Of a DNA stretch of 64,000 bases, positions 18,001 through 26,889 are shown one piece after another (within the stretch, counting starts at the first letter, position 1; each line of letters begins with the position of its first letter). The notes below the pieces were generated by a model. That model saw nothing but the letters and a program-made list of their open reading frames with translations, had not been told where the DNA came from and did not search any database. The position numbers were made by a program, and so were the translations under genes. Source of the DNA: an uncultured Saprospiraceae bacterium (GTDB lineage Bacteria > Bacteroidota > Bacteroidia > Chitinophagales > Saprospiraceae); contig CALGAW010000045.1 of assembly GCA_937959115.1 (NCBI GenBank), forward strand, positions 1 to 64,000, written 5' to 3'.

Positions 18001-20657
18001 CCTTTTAAGTTATAGTCTGGATTTACGACAGATGTTGGGTTGCCAGCAGCATCGAATAATTGACCGTAAGAAAAAGTGTAAGGGCTCAATTGTCCTTTAT
18101 ACGAATTTCCGTAAGTAAAATACACCTTAGTCAAGGTCAATTTCCCCTTCGTTTGGGCTTGAGAGTTTGGAGCTCCTTTACAAAGAAAGTATTCATTCCC
18201 ATGCTCATCCTTATATTCAAAATGGACTTCCTTTATGGCAACAGGATCGGTATTATGAATTTTATCTTGCAATGAGTATAATGATATCTTCCTCAGCTTC
18301 TTCAAACCAACACTGTTATCCAGCCCTCCGTTTTCTCCTAATACACCATAACTATCTTCTCGATCTTCTAATGTAAATTCTGCAACATGTGTTTTTGTTT
18401 CAATGGAATGGACATAGTAAATTTCCTTTTTGCCATAGATGTAACTTGCTTTATTATCGTTCCCTTTATGTTTAAAGCCTTCACTAAAATTCGCTTTATC
18501 TTCTTGGAAGGGCGTTCGCCATTGGTAGGGAGTCGTTTCATCTGCTGCCCTAGAATAGTTAATTTTAGTATAGCCTCCAATATCATCAGTTGTTAGCCCA
18601 TCTCCTGTAACATCTTCATAATCAGACGATACGATTGCAGTAAGAAGATAAGAATGCGCATAAGCTGGTAAGACCGTTTTATCGAAATAGTGGTCTAATC
18701 CTTTTTTATTCTTTTTCGTATTGTCTTCACTTGCAGTGTAGCTTACTAGGCCAGTACTACAATCCTCATCTCCTGGATCAACGGCAAAGGTGACCTCTTC
18801 TTGTGTTAGATTGTACGCTGGCAATCCGTAGATATAGCGTGCGCCATCTGACCTGAGTGCCGTGATTTCAGAAATGTGATGTGGCAGCCTTGTTCCATCT
18901 GCTCTTGATTTGGGGGTTGGCTCATATCTATTTTCGTAGATTCCGCTATTCGCTAATGTAAAGTTGTTTTCTGGATAGATCTCTAGTGTTTTAGATATCC
19001 CAAATTCTGAAGCTTCCTTGGCGGTGAGTGTGGAGACTAATTCATTTCTAATGTCTCTTATTGCTCGTTTGGTCGTATTAACGTCAAGGGGTATTGTAGA
19101 ATTGTCATTGCGCTCAAAAGCAGCTAGCGCATGAACGTTTACTAGATTTTTCTTTAGCGCGATTTTGACTGGATCGTAGCCTCCAATTTTTTCAAAGAAT
19201 GCTTGATCCTTTTCTGGTGTTTTCTCTCCTGCTTGCTTGAAGTAAAACGGCTCATACAAGGGATTATCAATATCGAAACCTCGAAATTTTATTGCATTTT
19301 TCAGGCTATTGTGCTTCTTCCATTTCCCTGATGAGGCCTCATTGTAAACAACTCCAACGTTTAATCCTCCTCGGACTAAGCCGCCAAACCCAATTTCTAA
19401 GCCAGGAAAGTCAAGGTTCCCACCGAAGTTATTGGTTTGCTGATCTTTTAGAATACCGATATCACTTCTGTGCGGTCGGTACATACCTCCAATTCCTTGT
19501 CCGCTTACGGAATAAACATCATAAGTAAAATTGGTGACTGGAAGAACAGGTGTAAACTTAGTAAAGCTGCCATCTTTCTCTCTATTGAAATCTAGGAGGG
19601 CGCTATTGTCCTTTCTTTCCCCTTCACCGTCTGTACCCTCATGCGTATAGAGATAGCCGTAAGCGGGCGCTCTGCTCGTCTTCTTACTAAGGTATTGACT
19701 AGAGAAATAGGCTTTAAAATTTGCCTTGGGATGTGCTCCAATCACTTCTCCTCCAAGCGTTCCGCTAAATGACAGTCCAGTATTTAACAAGGAGAGTCTG
19801 AGCTGTGGTGTGTAGGTTTGAGCTGTGAATGAGATGGAAGATTTTCCATTTTGTGATTTAGACCGTCTACTTTTCTTTTCTGTATCAGTATAATTCGTTT
19901 CAGTTCCTTTAGAAGATCCTAGGTTTAATGCTTTTATACCTCCTCGAGTGTTAAAGGTTGCTCCAATAGATACGGAGGAAAATTCTGTGGTTGAACCTGT
20001 ATTTGTTTTTTCTGCTTCTCCTCTTTTGTAATCGTAGGACAATTCGGGACTTACACTTAACCCAGATTCACTTCCAAGTCCTAACCCCAATGATAGACCT
20101 GGTTTATTTCCAATTCCAGCGGAAATCGTTGGATTGGCACTTACATTAAAACCAACACCTGTATAGTTGTTATAAGACATTCCTAACGAGAATTCCAATT
20201 GCTCTAGCACATCAAACCCAACAAGTTCAGCTCCTGGGCTCAAAGAAACACCGTATGTGGAATTCGGTTTCATGTTTGACTCCTTGGTTACTCGATCTCC
20301 TTTAAAATCATCTGGGAGGCCTCTCATATTCCTGTTAATCACCCCTGGGTTAATGTTCCATCCAAGGCCTACCCAGCTAGCTTCTGCGTCCATAGAGCTT
20401 GCACCTGCGTTGTAACTTAGATTTATGGGGTATCCTCCAACATCTAAGAGTGGAATGTTGTAGCTGAAGTTTCCTGAAAACGGGTCTACCATTTCTGAAG
20501 TTCCGATGGGTTCGAAGGACTGTACTTCTGGCTGACTGGGTCCACCTGTTAGTGCAAGGGCGGGTACCGGAAACATGAGTTGTAGCAGTAGGCTCCAAAT
20601 CAAGAAATGACAGATGAGTAGTAATGTTTTGCTTTGCCTAGTTTGTGTTATCCACAT
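15057..20657 (-). CDS. TcB/SpvB-like giant Rhs-family secreted protein
   Basis: This 1866-residue protein has an N-terminal hydrophobic signal segment (residues 10-36). It is followed by a motif typical of Rhs/TcB/SpvB shells: DPFSGNFSYNIPLLDVGGYP and SYNAGASSMDAEASWVGLGW, then NPGVINRNMRGLPDDF. The body is strand-rich with YD-like and Gly/Asn-rich repeats, and the C-terminus ends in a GRRSLKVPAGQ motif of the kind that precedes binding modules. The following gene at 15049 carries the expected Rhs tail, so together they may form one functional unit. It lies 25 bases downstream of the lipoprotein gene. By analogy with TcB/TcC cocoons it could encapsulate or scaffold the toxin protein encoded downstream; that is inference. 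No separate toxin domain is visible here. Confidence 0.8.
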   Translation of the reverse strand: MWITQTRQSKTLLLICHFLIWSLLLQLMFPVPALALTGGPSQPEVQSFEPIGTSEMVDPFSGNFSYNIPLLDVGGYPINLSYNAGASSMDAEASWVGLGWNINPGVINRNMRGLPDDFKGDRVTKESNMKPNSTYGVSLSPGAELVGFDVLEQLEFSLGMSYNNYTGVGFNVSANPTISAGIGNKPGLSLGLGLGSESGLSVSPELSYDYKRGEAEKTNTGSTTEFSSVSIGATFNTRGGIKALNLGSSKGTETNYTDTEKKSRRSKSQNGKSSISFTAQTYTPQLRLSLLNTGLSFSGTLGGEVIGAHPKANFKAYFSSQYLSKKTSRAPAYGYLYTHEGTDGEGERKDNSALLDFNREKDGSFTKFTPVLPVTNFTYDVYSVSGQGIGGMYRPHRSDIGILKDQQTNNFGGNLDFPGLEIGFGGLVRGGLNVGVVYNEASSGKWKKHNSLKNAIKFRGFDIDNPLYEPFYFKQAGEKTPEKDQAFFEKIGGYDPVKIALKKNLVNVHALAAFERNDNSTIPLDVNTTKRAIRDIRNELVSTLTAKEASEFGISKTLEIYPENNFTLANSGIYENRYEPTPKSRADGTRLPHHISEITALRSDGARYIYGLPAYNLTQEEVTFAVDPGDEDCSTGLVSYTASEDNTKKNKKGLDHYFDKTVLPAYAHSYLLTAIVSSDYEDVTGDGLTTDDIGGYTKINYSRAADETTPYQWRTPFQEDKANFSEGFKHKGNDNKASYIYGKKEIYYVHSIETKTHVAEFTLEDREDSYGVLGENGGLDNSVGLKKLRKISLYSLQDKIHNTDPVAIKEVHFEYKDEHGNEYFLCKGAPNSQAQTKGKLTLTKVYFTYGNSYKGQLSPYTFSYGQLFDAAGNPTSVVNPDYNLKGYDRWGNYMENKASAACDDLNSPLSTAEFPYTSQKKIDSNHPNYDATVDRSEADVYAAAWNLSTISLPSGGEIKVNYEADDYAYVQDKQAMQMFKVAGTSKNLASSVSSFTSSLFDGITGAYKPFNYIYFPLEEPLSVAEADRYIKQHYLKEQNGKDIDYLYFKFLVNLARGSANAHEYVPGYCKIDEVGAVPFSNSTTGKVEYGFVKVKANPIDDKIRVPGDKAQPIAQAAWNYTQINLPRLASGLADADDPEILQVFSALANMMKEGSKLLTGINDEMRKEGMAKTYEPDKSWIRLYTPDQNKKGGGSRVHKILMTDAWKAISDEPTNETSNYGQVYDYTTINPRGEKISSGVASWEPIIGGDENPFRSPIFVEEKRFLAPNKRYFMEKPIGESFYPGASVGYSTVTIRNLPRQDVTVNATGRVVNTFYTAKDFPTVSKHTDLVPIRKRQNPVFKLLKVNNFDYMTATQGHVIELNDMHGKPKRNSVYQEDKRFPISYVEYRYKTKQTPINDPYANNDLSNLTTTVLDNEVVTINPQGQPLKQTIGVDYDFVVDMRQSKTSSIGGTLNGNLDAFLLGLLPITLPIILPSITEERTRFRSATTTKVINRYGILDEVIASDLGSVVSTKNLAWDAETGEVLVTETVNEHDDDVFSFTYPGHWAYDKGIGQAYKNQGMEFEFNPNTSAGFQLVPGDYVLVDDGSNAQEAWITDMSNGIRAQDRNGNTINLYNTKVKVLRSGRTNMASTPIASVLSKMNPLEDLDNDGAFDRIAFNKVLDAQAVELEENWNVFCNCNIIADSSKYNPYVLGLKGNWKPKKSYLHLTSRTQHRKNENLNIRKDGTFTDFNPFWELRTDPNNTSLKYWTQAINKDDHWTYTSEISIVSPYGFELENKDALGRYSSATYGYSNTLPLAVSGNAQYKEIGFDGFEDYDYEDCKDDHFSYETQINPNGNNISEDESHTGRRSLKVPAGQSITLTKQLK

Positions 20658-20682
20658 GTTCTAATTGTTTGATTGGTTGTTC

Positions 20683-21288
20683 TTAATCGAGTGCGAGCTC
20701 GGGTATTTGTTCTATTGCGCTTTTTGAAATAAGTAGCTTAACGGTTCCCAATCCTAAGACTTTATCCTTGTAAAGGATGGTTTTATCCGTTTCCTGATTA
20801 TCTGCTTCAAACGCCATTAGTATTGTAATAGAGGAAGCCAAGCCATAGTTTCTTTCAAAATGACTGAAAACACAAGGTTTAGTTTTGCCACTTCCATCGG
20901 TTAGACTTAAGTCTTTTTGGATATCAAATGAGAAGTATTTTATTCGATTATAATAATCTTGTTCCGATTCTATTTGTTCCTTTAGGACATCTCCGGTGTT
21001 GGTATTAAGGCTTATTACAAGATTAAAATAATCCAACCCCTCAAGTTCCTTTAATTGATTTTTGAACTTATTTTTAGATGGTTTTGCAATTTTTGATTGT
21101 CTCAATGCTTGATATGGTATCGGTTTATATTGAGCCATGATATTATAGTTCCCATATCGTTTTGATACGTTTAGCCCGTTGCCTTCATTCTCAACCCATT
21201 TTATGTATTCGGAAGAAGAAATTCCTTCATTTTTACAACTTAGAGAGAAAATCAGACAACCGAATATCAAGATTGTGTAACTTCTCAT
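20683..21288 (-). CDS. Putative lipoprotein of the Rhs operon
   Basis: This 201-residue protein has a lipoprotein signal peptide: hydrophobic stretch then LIFSLSC, with Cys18 as the lipidation site. The mature part is a mixed alpha/beta domain with no motif I recognise (segments such as YFNLVISLNTNTGDVLKE and KVLGLGTVKLLISKSA). Its start codon overlaps the stop of the upstream gene by one base (TAATG), so the two are translationally coupled. As a membrane-anchored partner of secreted Rhs proteins, it may take part in export or surface retention. Function is unassigned. Confidence 0.75.
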   Translation of the reverse strand: MRSYTILIFGCLIFSLSCKNEGISSSEYIKWVENEGNGLNVSKRYGNYNIMAQYKPIPYQALRQSKIAKPSKNKFKNQLKELEGLDYFNLVISLNTNTGDVLKEQIESEQDYYNRIKYFSFDIQKDLSLTDGSGKTKPCVFSHFERNYGLASSITILMAFEADNQETDKTILYKDKVLGLGTVKLLISKSAIEQIPELALD

Positions 21289-22385
21289 TAATTTGTTGTT
21301 TTAAATTTTAAATAAAATCTATTTCTTTTACTATCGATAATTTCTAGGGAGTAAAAAGCTCCAAGATCTAGATTTGATAAGTCCAACAGATATCGATTAT
21401 CACCATAGTCCAATAACTTATTGTCTGCAATCGCAACTTCATTATTTGCTATGTCTTTTATTTTAAAATTCAAATTGATGTTGTCGTCTTGAAAATAAGC
21501 CTCGTCAAACTTAAATTTAAGCATTCTATTTTCCGCTATAAAATATCCTCCATCGAGATATTTCCTCAAGACCGCATAAGTATGACTCGTGTTTGGTGAT
21601 ACAGAATTATCACAATCAGAATTGAATGTAAATATCTCAGAAATTGCAACAGATTTATTCGACCCTTCGCTACGAATCTGCCATGCGTATTTCTTACATT
21701 TCTGAAGGGATATATGAGTTGGTAACACATGCACGCTAGTCGGCAAATCTTTAGCTTCATAAATCGGCTTATTTAGCCTAATCGCTTCATTGGAACTTTG
21801 GTTTCCTATAATTTCTACCAATACATAGTCATAGAGCTGCGCTTGATTTATTCCCGAAGTCCATGTAAAAACGGGCTGCTCCGCATCAACCGCGGTATGA
21901 TTATAAGGGCTTACAAGCTGAATAATATTAGAATTTGTACTCGTTACATTATAACAGTAATTGGCTAGTTGTGTGTTCTCATCAGCATCAATCGCCTTAA
22001 TACAAATTTGATAATTTGCTTGTGGAAATTCCCCTGCAAGTGATACAGACTTACTTATTGTAGGATGAATAAACTGATAAACGACAGGACTTAAATATTG
22101 ATCGATATTTAACGGAGATAGTTTTAAATTACCAGACACAGGAAGTGCAAAACGGTTTGACTTTCCAATAAAAACCTGCTTGTTATTTTGATCTGATACA
22201 ATGGCTTGTAAATAGAATGCTTTCTTATCTTTTCGATTATCCTGAATAGTAACAAAAAACAGTTCTTCAACAGCAATAGATTGATTTAGAACATCTCCTC
22301 CTGTAATAAGAATTGATTGTGCTGAAATAGAATTTAAAAAAAATAAAAAAATAAAGATAAGACTGAAAAGTGGGTGCTTTTTCAT
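21288..22385 (-). CDS. Secreted Fn3-like protein, first gene of the Rhs operon
   Basis: The protein has 365 residues and a signal peptide ending NSISAQ (about residue 23). It contains strand-rich segments typical of Ig/Fn3-like domains: an N-terminal MG2-like part (residues 25-150, EELFFVTIQDNRKDKKAFYL) and a middle Fn3-like part (VSPYNHTAVDAEQPVFTWTS, with KKYAWQIRSEG). This arrangement resembles proteins that accompany Rhs or TonB genes in Bacteroidota. It opens the operon, and the next gene overlaps it by one base. The upstream region (22386-22640) has no clear consensus promoter. The role is unknown, perhaps as a surface scaffold. Confidence 0.75.
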   Translation of the reverse strand: MKKHPLFSLIFIFLFFLNSISAQSILITGGDVLNQSIAVEELFFVTIQDNRKDKKAFYLQAIVSDQNNKQVFIGKSNRFALPVSGNLKLSPLNIDQYLSPVVYQFIHPTISKSVSLAGEFPQANYQICIKAIDADENTQLANYCYNVTSTNSNIIQLVSPYNHTAVDAEQPVFTWTSGINQAQLYDYVLVEIIGNQSSNEAIRLNKPIYEAKDLPTSVHVLPTHISLQKCKKYAWQIRSEGSNKSVAISEIFTFNSDCDNSVSPNTSHTYAVLRKYLDGGYFIAENRMLKFKFDEAYFQDDNINLNFKIKDIANNEVAIADNKLLDYGDNRYLLDLSNLDLGAFYSLEIIDSKRNRFYLKFKTTN

Positions 22386-22646
22386 GTTTTATATGTTTGG
22401 GGTTAATAATTGTCTTACAGTTTGCCTAAACGCCACCTTAAGTGGAATAGTTCCCTGCTACAAGAATTATAGTTCAAATATCTTTTTTTTTGCTTTCAAT
22501 TTCTAATAGTTTTCCTTTTTTTTTTAAAATTAATCTTCATCAGAGGCTCATAAATCAACCAATATTAGTTAGCTAAAATAGTTACATCCTACTTTACTAT
22601 AAGTGCTTTAAGGTATTCAAGCTTATCCTCGGCTTAAAATAAAAAA
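22386..22646. other. Intergenic region upstream of the Rhs operon
   Basis: A+T-rich with homopolymer A/T runs near 22485-22530. No open frame of interest and no TTTG-N19-TAnnTTTG match was found on the minus strand, although the operon promoter must lie here or further upstream. Confidence 0.4.
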
Positions 22647-22671
22647 GCCGGATTTCGAGTAGAAATCCGGC
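22647..22671 (-). terminator. Intrinsic terminator of the T9SS cargo gene
   Basis: A perfect 10-bp stem, gccggatttc (22647-22656) with gaaatccggc (22662-22671), encloses the loop gagta. On the minus strand it is followed by TTTTTTATTTT. It lies 35 bases after the stop of the gene at 22706. Confidence 0.85.
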
Positions 22672-22705
22672 CGTATATTTATAAAGTGTTTACTTTATTA
22701 AAATC

Positions 22706-24859
22706 TTATTCAACAATTAACTTGTGAATTTCAGCTTGATCACCATCAGTAAGCTTGGCGATGTACATGCCAGAAGCCACTGCTGAAAGATCAAGAGCAG
22801 TAACATCTCCTTGTCCTAAAGCAATTACAGTAGAAACAAGATTTTTACCACTTAGGTCAAAAACTTCAAGTGTCATTTCTCTTGCACTTCCTTGGTTCTG
22901 AATGTTGAACAATCCATTACTTGGATTTGGTGAAATTGTAAAGCTAGCGTCTACAAGTCCTTCAACATTAGAAAGGAAACAGTCCGTTGCATCAACAGTT
23001 ACTGTAGTCGTTTGTGGAGCTCCACAACCGTCTACAACAGTTACTGTGTAGTTAAGCATCATTGCATTTGCTTGAGGTGCAGTTAATACTGGAGCCAAAG
23101 CAGTTGCGTCATCTAGGTAAGTAGCTGGTGTCCAAGTGACATCATAAGTATACTCAACTAAATTAAAGACAACCTGGTTAGGGAATCCAATTCCACTCAT
23201 TGGAGTTGGAGCAGATAATCCACATCTAGCAGAAGTCAAGAACGTTTCGTTATTTCCAAGTGTTGGTGTATCATTTTGTCCGAAGAACAAGCTTCTACCA
23301 GCTGGGAAACCATCCTCAAAACCTACTCTAATTGCGAACTTTTGTCCTGCAGGAATCATAACATCAAGCGGTACATAAACAAAGGCATTTGTTGTATCTG
23401 GAACCTGTGATTTAATTGATTTCAGGAGCGTAATATTAGCATTTGGTGATGACAAGTCAGTATTATCAACCGTATAAACAGTAACTGTAAATGGTTGTTG
23501 CTGTTCGCCGGAATCTGAGCTAGCATTTCTAACTCCTATTTCGATTTCACCAAGGTGGTAATCAGTAGTAATACTAAAATCAGTAGCTAAGTCATATCCT
23601 CTCCAGTAATAATTATCAAACGTATAAAGTGTATTTGTTCCAGTTGAACCATCAAAACAAGCAACAACTGAACCTGTAAGAGTTTGGTCAGTACTGTGCG
23701 TTACACTATTGTCTTTATTTGGTGCAACATTGTTAACGATACCAGTAAACGGTACTGTACAACCTGATGCTTGAGTAATTGTGAAATTACCCATTGAAAG
23801 GTTAGTTCCTCCAGGAATTGAAATTGTCTCAATCATCGGTGATCCAGCAGCTGCACTACAAGCATCAGTAATAGAAACTGTATAAACACCTGCAGCTAAT
23901 TCTGGTTGTGCTAAGGTAGATCCATTACTCCATAAGAAAGAGTAAGGTCCAACTCCATCAACACTAACAATCGCGCTACCATCAGTACCACAAAATGCAG
24001 GAATTACTGTTACTGTATCTACAGTTGAAGGAAGACCATCATTAATCATGACAGAACCAACAGCAGTAGCACCACAGCTATTTACCATTGTTACCATGTA
24101 TGTTCCTTGTGCCAATCCAGTTGTTAAAACACCTGTTTGACCATTAGACCATAAGAAATTAACTGCTTCAATTCCTTCGTAATCAACTTGAGCTGCACCA
24201 TCCATACCAGCTGGGCAGATAGGGTCTTGAGTAAGCAGAGTTGGTAAAACAGGAGCAGTTGCACCTGTAGAAAGTGAGTTGATTTTTATATCAAGAAGTT
24301 GTCCAGATGGTTGAGGAGCATTGTTCCCTAACCAAGTATCAACTACAACATAGTAAATTTGACCTGGAGTTAGACAGTGTACGTCTAATTCTGAACTGTT
24401 ACCATAAGTGTTAGCTCCTGGTGATGGGCCACAAGTGGCTCCTACAGTACCGAATGGTGAATCATCATTACCAAAAATGTACGTAAATGTGCTAAAGTCA
24501 GAACAAGTACCTACTTCGTAAACAGCTAATTGTGTATCATAGTTAGATCCGCAAAGAGAAACATTTACAGAACCTGAAGCAGGAGCAGTAAAAGTAAACC
24601 AAACAGAAGACTCTATCCCTAAAGCATCACACCATCCATGTACACAGTTTCCTAATGGTGGAGAAATTGCTTGTTCTCCTGTTTCTACAGTAGCAGTATC
24701 AACAACCATAAAAGCACCAGTGCCACCTAGGGCAACAGGCATTGCATTACAAACATTATCATTTACTGGGAATTGAGCAAATGTAGTATTGGTAATGAAA
24801 AAGCAAGTAAGCATCAAAGCAAAAGCTTTTACTGAACTTGTTGTAAATTTCGTTTTCAT
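22706..24859 (-). CDS. T9SS type A cargo protein with SprB-like repeats
   Basis: The ATG at 24859 is preferred over an in-frame TTG three codons upstream, giving 717 residues. A signal peptide ends NTTFAQ. A Cys-containing N-terminal domain (about 35-200: VWFTFTAPASGSVNVSLCGS) resembles pre-peptidase/beta-sandwich domains. Two SprB-like repeats follow (PAGMDGAAQVDYEG..FLWSNG and GTDGSAIVSVDG..FLWSNG), then a strand-rich region. The last 75 residues are a type A sorting domain (FTISPNPSNGLFNIQN, LEVFDLSGKNLV, GMYIAKL). It should be exported through the outer membrane by T9SS and attached to the surface or released. The gene is monocistronic, with its own terminator. The ligand is unknown. Confidence 0.88.
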   Translation of the reverse strand: MKTKFTTSSVKAFALMLTCFFITNTTFAQFPVNDNVCNAMPVALGGTGAFMVVDTATVETGEQAISPPLGNCVHGWCDALGIESSVWFTFTAPASGSVNVSLCGSNYDTQLAVYEVGTCSDFSTFTYIFGNDDSPFGTVGATCGPSPGANTYGNSSELDVHCLTPGQIYYVVVDTWLGNNAPQPSGQLLDIKINSLSTGATAPVLPTLLTQDPICPAGMDGAAQVDYEGIEAVNFLWSNGQTGVLTTGLAQGTYMVTMVNSCGATAVGSVMINDGLPSTVDTVTVIPAFCGTDGSAIVSVDGVGPYSFLWSNGSTLAQPELAAGVYTVSITDACSAAAGSPMIETISIPGGTNLSMGNFTITQASGCTVPFTGIVNNVAPNKDNSVTHSTDQTLTGSVVACFDGSTGTNTLYTFDNYYWRGYDLATDFSITTDYHLGEIEIGVRNASSDSGEQQQPFTVTVYTVDNTDLSSPNANITLLKSIKSQVPDTTNAFVYVPLDVMIPAGQKFAIRVGFEDGFPAGRSLFFGQNDTPTLGNNETFLTSARCGLSAPTPMSGIGFPNQVVFNLVEYTYDVTWTPATYLDDATALAPVLTAPQANAMMLNYTVTVVDGCGAPQTTTVTVDATDCFLSNVEGLVDASFTISPNPSNGLFNIQNQGSAREMTLEVFDLSGKNLVSTVIALGQGDVTALDLSAVASGMYIAKLTDGDQAEIHKLIVE

Positions 24860-25106
24860 AAATTCCAATTTTGTTAAAAAAAATAGTTTTGTTAGTTAAG
24901 AAAATCTTTTTTGTAGATGTAAATTTAACGATTTTAATTTTGATTAATGAATCAAAAAATAAGGTGGTAATTTTTCAATAAAAATTATATTTGTAATCAT
25001 ATAAAAGACAGCTTATTAAGAATTTGTAAAAAAAAATTAATTTTGAAAATAATTTCTTTTTTGTAAAATTCGTGTCAAAATTAGCTGACAATCATCCATT
25101 TTCTGG

Positions 25107-26075
25107 CTAAGACAAGATCGAAATAATTTCTAATAGCGATGGATTTATCCTCTGGTGATACTTAATTGCGTCCTTAAATGGTGTAAGAACTATGTCTTTG
25201 TGAATTTGCCCAACCATAACACCTTTTTCTCCATTTAACAGTTGTTGCACAGCTGCTATTCCTAAACGACTTGCAAGTACTCTGTCATTACAAGTTGGTG
25301 GGCCACCTCGTTGCGTATGACCGAGGACTGTTATTCTGATTTCATAACCGTCAAACTTCGATTTTACTTCTTTTGCTATTTCAAAAGCGCCACCAGCGTC
25401 ATCTCCTTCAGCAACCACGACAATACTCGAACTCTTCTTTTTTTCGTAGTTCGTTTTTAGAGTGCTTATCAAGTTGTCGATATCCGTTTTACTTTCTGGA
25501 ACTAATACGGCCTCTGCTCCAGTTGCAATTCCACTTTGTAAGGCAATAAAGCCTGCATCTCTTCCCATGACTTCTACAAAAAACAACCGATCGTGTGCAT
25601 GTGCAGTATCTTTTATCCGATCTATTGCCTCCATAGCAATGTTGATTGCGGTATCAAATCCTATCGTATTATCGGTTCCAAACAAGTCATTATCTATTGT
25701 TCCTGGGACTCCAATGAACGGTAGATTGTATTCCTCCATAAAGACTTTTGCCCCTGCAAATGTGCCATCGCCACCAATTGCAACGACTCCATCTATCCCA
25801 TGTTCTGATAAATTTTTGTAGGCGATTGCTCTTCCTTTTTTTGTTCTAAACTCATCACTTCTAGCTGATTGCAGGATAGTTCCTCCCTTTTGAATGATGT
25901 TACTTACAGAATTTGAATAAAGCGGAATAAAGAGGTTATCAATCATTCCAGCAAATCCCTTTTTAATCCCCATGACTTCCAGTCCTTGGTTCAATCCAGT
26001 TCTAACCACAGCTCTAACACACGCATTCATCCCCGGTGCATCACCACCTGAGGTAAAAACAGCTATTTTTTTCAT
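25107..26075 (-). CDS. pfkA: ATP-dependent 6-phosphofructokinase
   Basis: Phosphorylates fructose 6-phosphate to fructose 1,6-bisphosphate with ATP, the committed step of glycolysis. At 322 residues it matches the short bacterial PfkA. Visible motifs: the nucleotide-binding opening TSGGDAPGMN (residues 8-17), GGDGTFAGA, the catalytic loop PGTIDNDLFGTD with the essential aspartates, MGRDAGFIAL, EGDDAGGAFE and LGHTQRGGPPTCNDR. Glycine after GGD in the GGDGT motif indicates ATP rather than pyrophosphate use. It starts one base after the stop of the upstream Pro-rich gene, so the two form an operon. No anomaly seen. Confidence 0.97.
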   Translation of the reverse strand: MKKIAVFTSGGDAPGMNACVRAVVRTGLNQGLEVMGIKKGFAGMIDNLFIPLYSNSVSNIIQKGGTILQSARSDEFRTKKGRAIAYKNLSEHGIDGVVAIGGDGTFAGAKVFMEEYNLPFIGVPGTIDNDLFGTDNTIGFDTAINIAMEAIDRIKDTAHAHDRLFFVEVMGRDAGFIALQSGIATGAEAVLVPESKTDIDNLISTLKTNYEKKKSSSIVVVAEGDDAGGAFEIAKEVKSKFDGYEIRITVLGHTQRGGPPTCNDRVLASRLGIAAVQQLLNGEKGVMVGQIHKDIVLTPFKDAIKYHQRINPSLLEIISILS

Positions 26076-26076
26076 A

Positions 26077-26889
26077 TTAACTTTTGTATCTGCTTTGAAC
26101 GAGTTTTATAAATTCCTTGGCACGTTTCAATTTCTGTGGTTCTAGCCAGCCAAATTTTTCAAGCGTATTGTTTTCTAATAAATCTCTTGCTTCTGCAAAG
26201 TTTTCTAATTTATCTAACTGTTTCACTGTGGCTTCAAATTCAGCATTGTCTCCTCCGAATAACTCGTTTGAAATCAAATACTTCTCATTTATCCCCATTG
26301 CCTTTTTAATACTCTTGATCGGCTTGTTGGCTAATTTTTCGGATAGTTCCCCAGCGGACTCGAATGTGAATAACTCTTCAAATGCTGGATTTGCTTTTGG
26401 CGCCTTCGACTTTTGAACTGGAGCCTGATATTCTGGCTTCGGTGTTTCTTCTTTCTTATTGACAACTGGACGCACAGGCTCTACTCGCTTAACAGGCTGC
26501 ACTGGTGGTGGAGTTGGGGCAACCTGCTTTACAACAGGAGCCACTTTCTGAACAACGGGCTTAGGATTATTAGTAGGCGCCTGAACAACAGGTTTTTGGA
26601 TTACTGGCTTCACAGGTTGAGGAGCTGGCACAACACGTTGCACAGGCTGTACCGGCTGAGGAGTAGGCACAACTGATTGTCGTTGAACTGGTTGACTTAC
26701 AATAGGTTGTACTTTTGCTTTTGGAGTTTTTTCAACTATATCAGCCATTACAATAGCGTCGTACATTGTTGATAGGTAATCCAGCATTAGATTTTTTTCG
26801 ATTGTGGAAACATTCCCCTTACTGTCTAAAAATCCCTGGTGTAACCGGTTTATTTTGTCCAAAAGAATCTTCGTTTTTTTCAGATCCAT
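26077..26889 (-). CDS. Pro/Val/Gln-rich linker protein, unknown function, upstream of pfkA
   Basis: The protein has 270 residues and no signal peptide. Residues 1-60 are helical and charged. Residues 62-170 are a low-complexity Pro/Val/Gln linker with recurring PVQPV, PVVQK and VAPTPQPV units. Residues 175-270 form a compact helical domain (ELFTFESAGELSEKLANKPI, LENNTLEKFGWLEPQK). Two folded ends joined by a long extended tether suggest a scaffold or regulator of cytoplasmic enzymes. It precedes pfkA by one base, which ties it to glycolysis by position only. A TAATTTTG box (26944-26937, minus) lies 48 bases upstream and may be part of the operon promoter. Confidence 0.75.
   Translation of the reverse strand: MDLKKTKILLDKINRLHQGFLDSKGNVSTIEKNLMLDYLSTMYDAIVMADIVEKTPKAKVQPIVSQPVQRQSVVPTPQPVQPVQRVVPAPQPVKPVIQKPVVQAPTNNPKPVVQKVAPVVKQVAPTPPPVQPVKRVEPVRPVVNKKEETPKPEYQAPVQKSKAPKANPAFEELFTFESAGELSEKLANKPIKSIKKAMGINEKYLISNELFGGDNAEFEATVKQLDKLENFAEARDLLENNTLEKFGWLEPQKLKRAKEFIKLVQSRYKS

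Noticed and set aside
24860-25106. Promoter for the T9SS cargo gene at 24859
   Set aside because: A TAATTTTG box occurs at 25083-25076 (minus), but no TTTG lies at the right distance, and the leader would exceed 200 bases.
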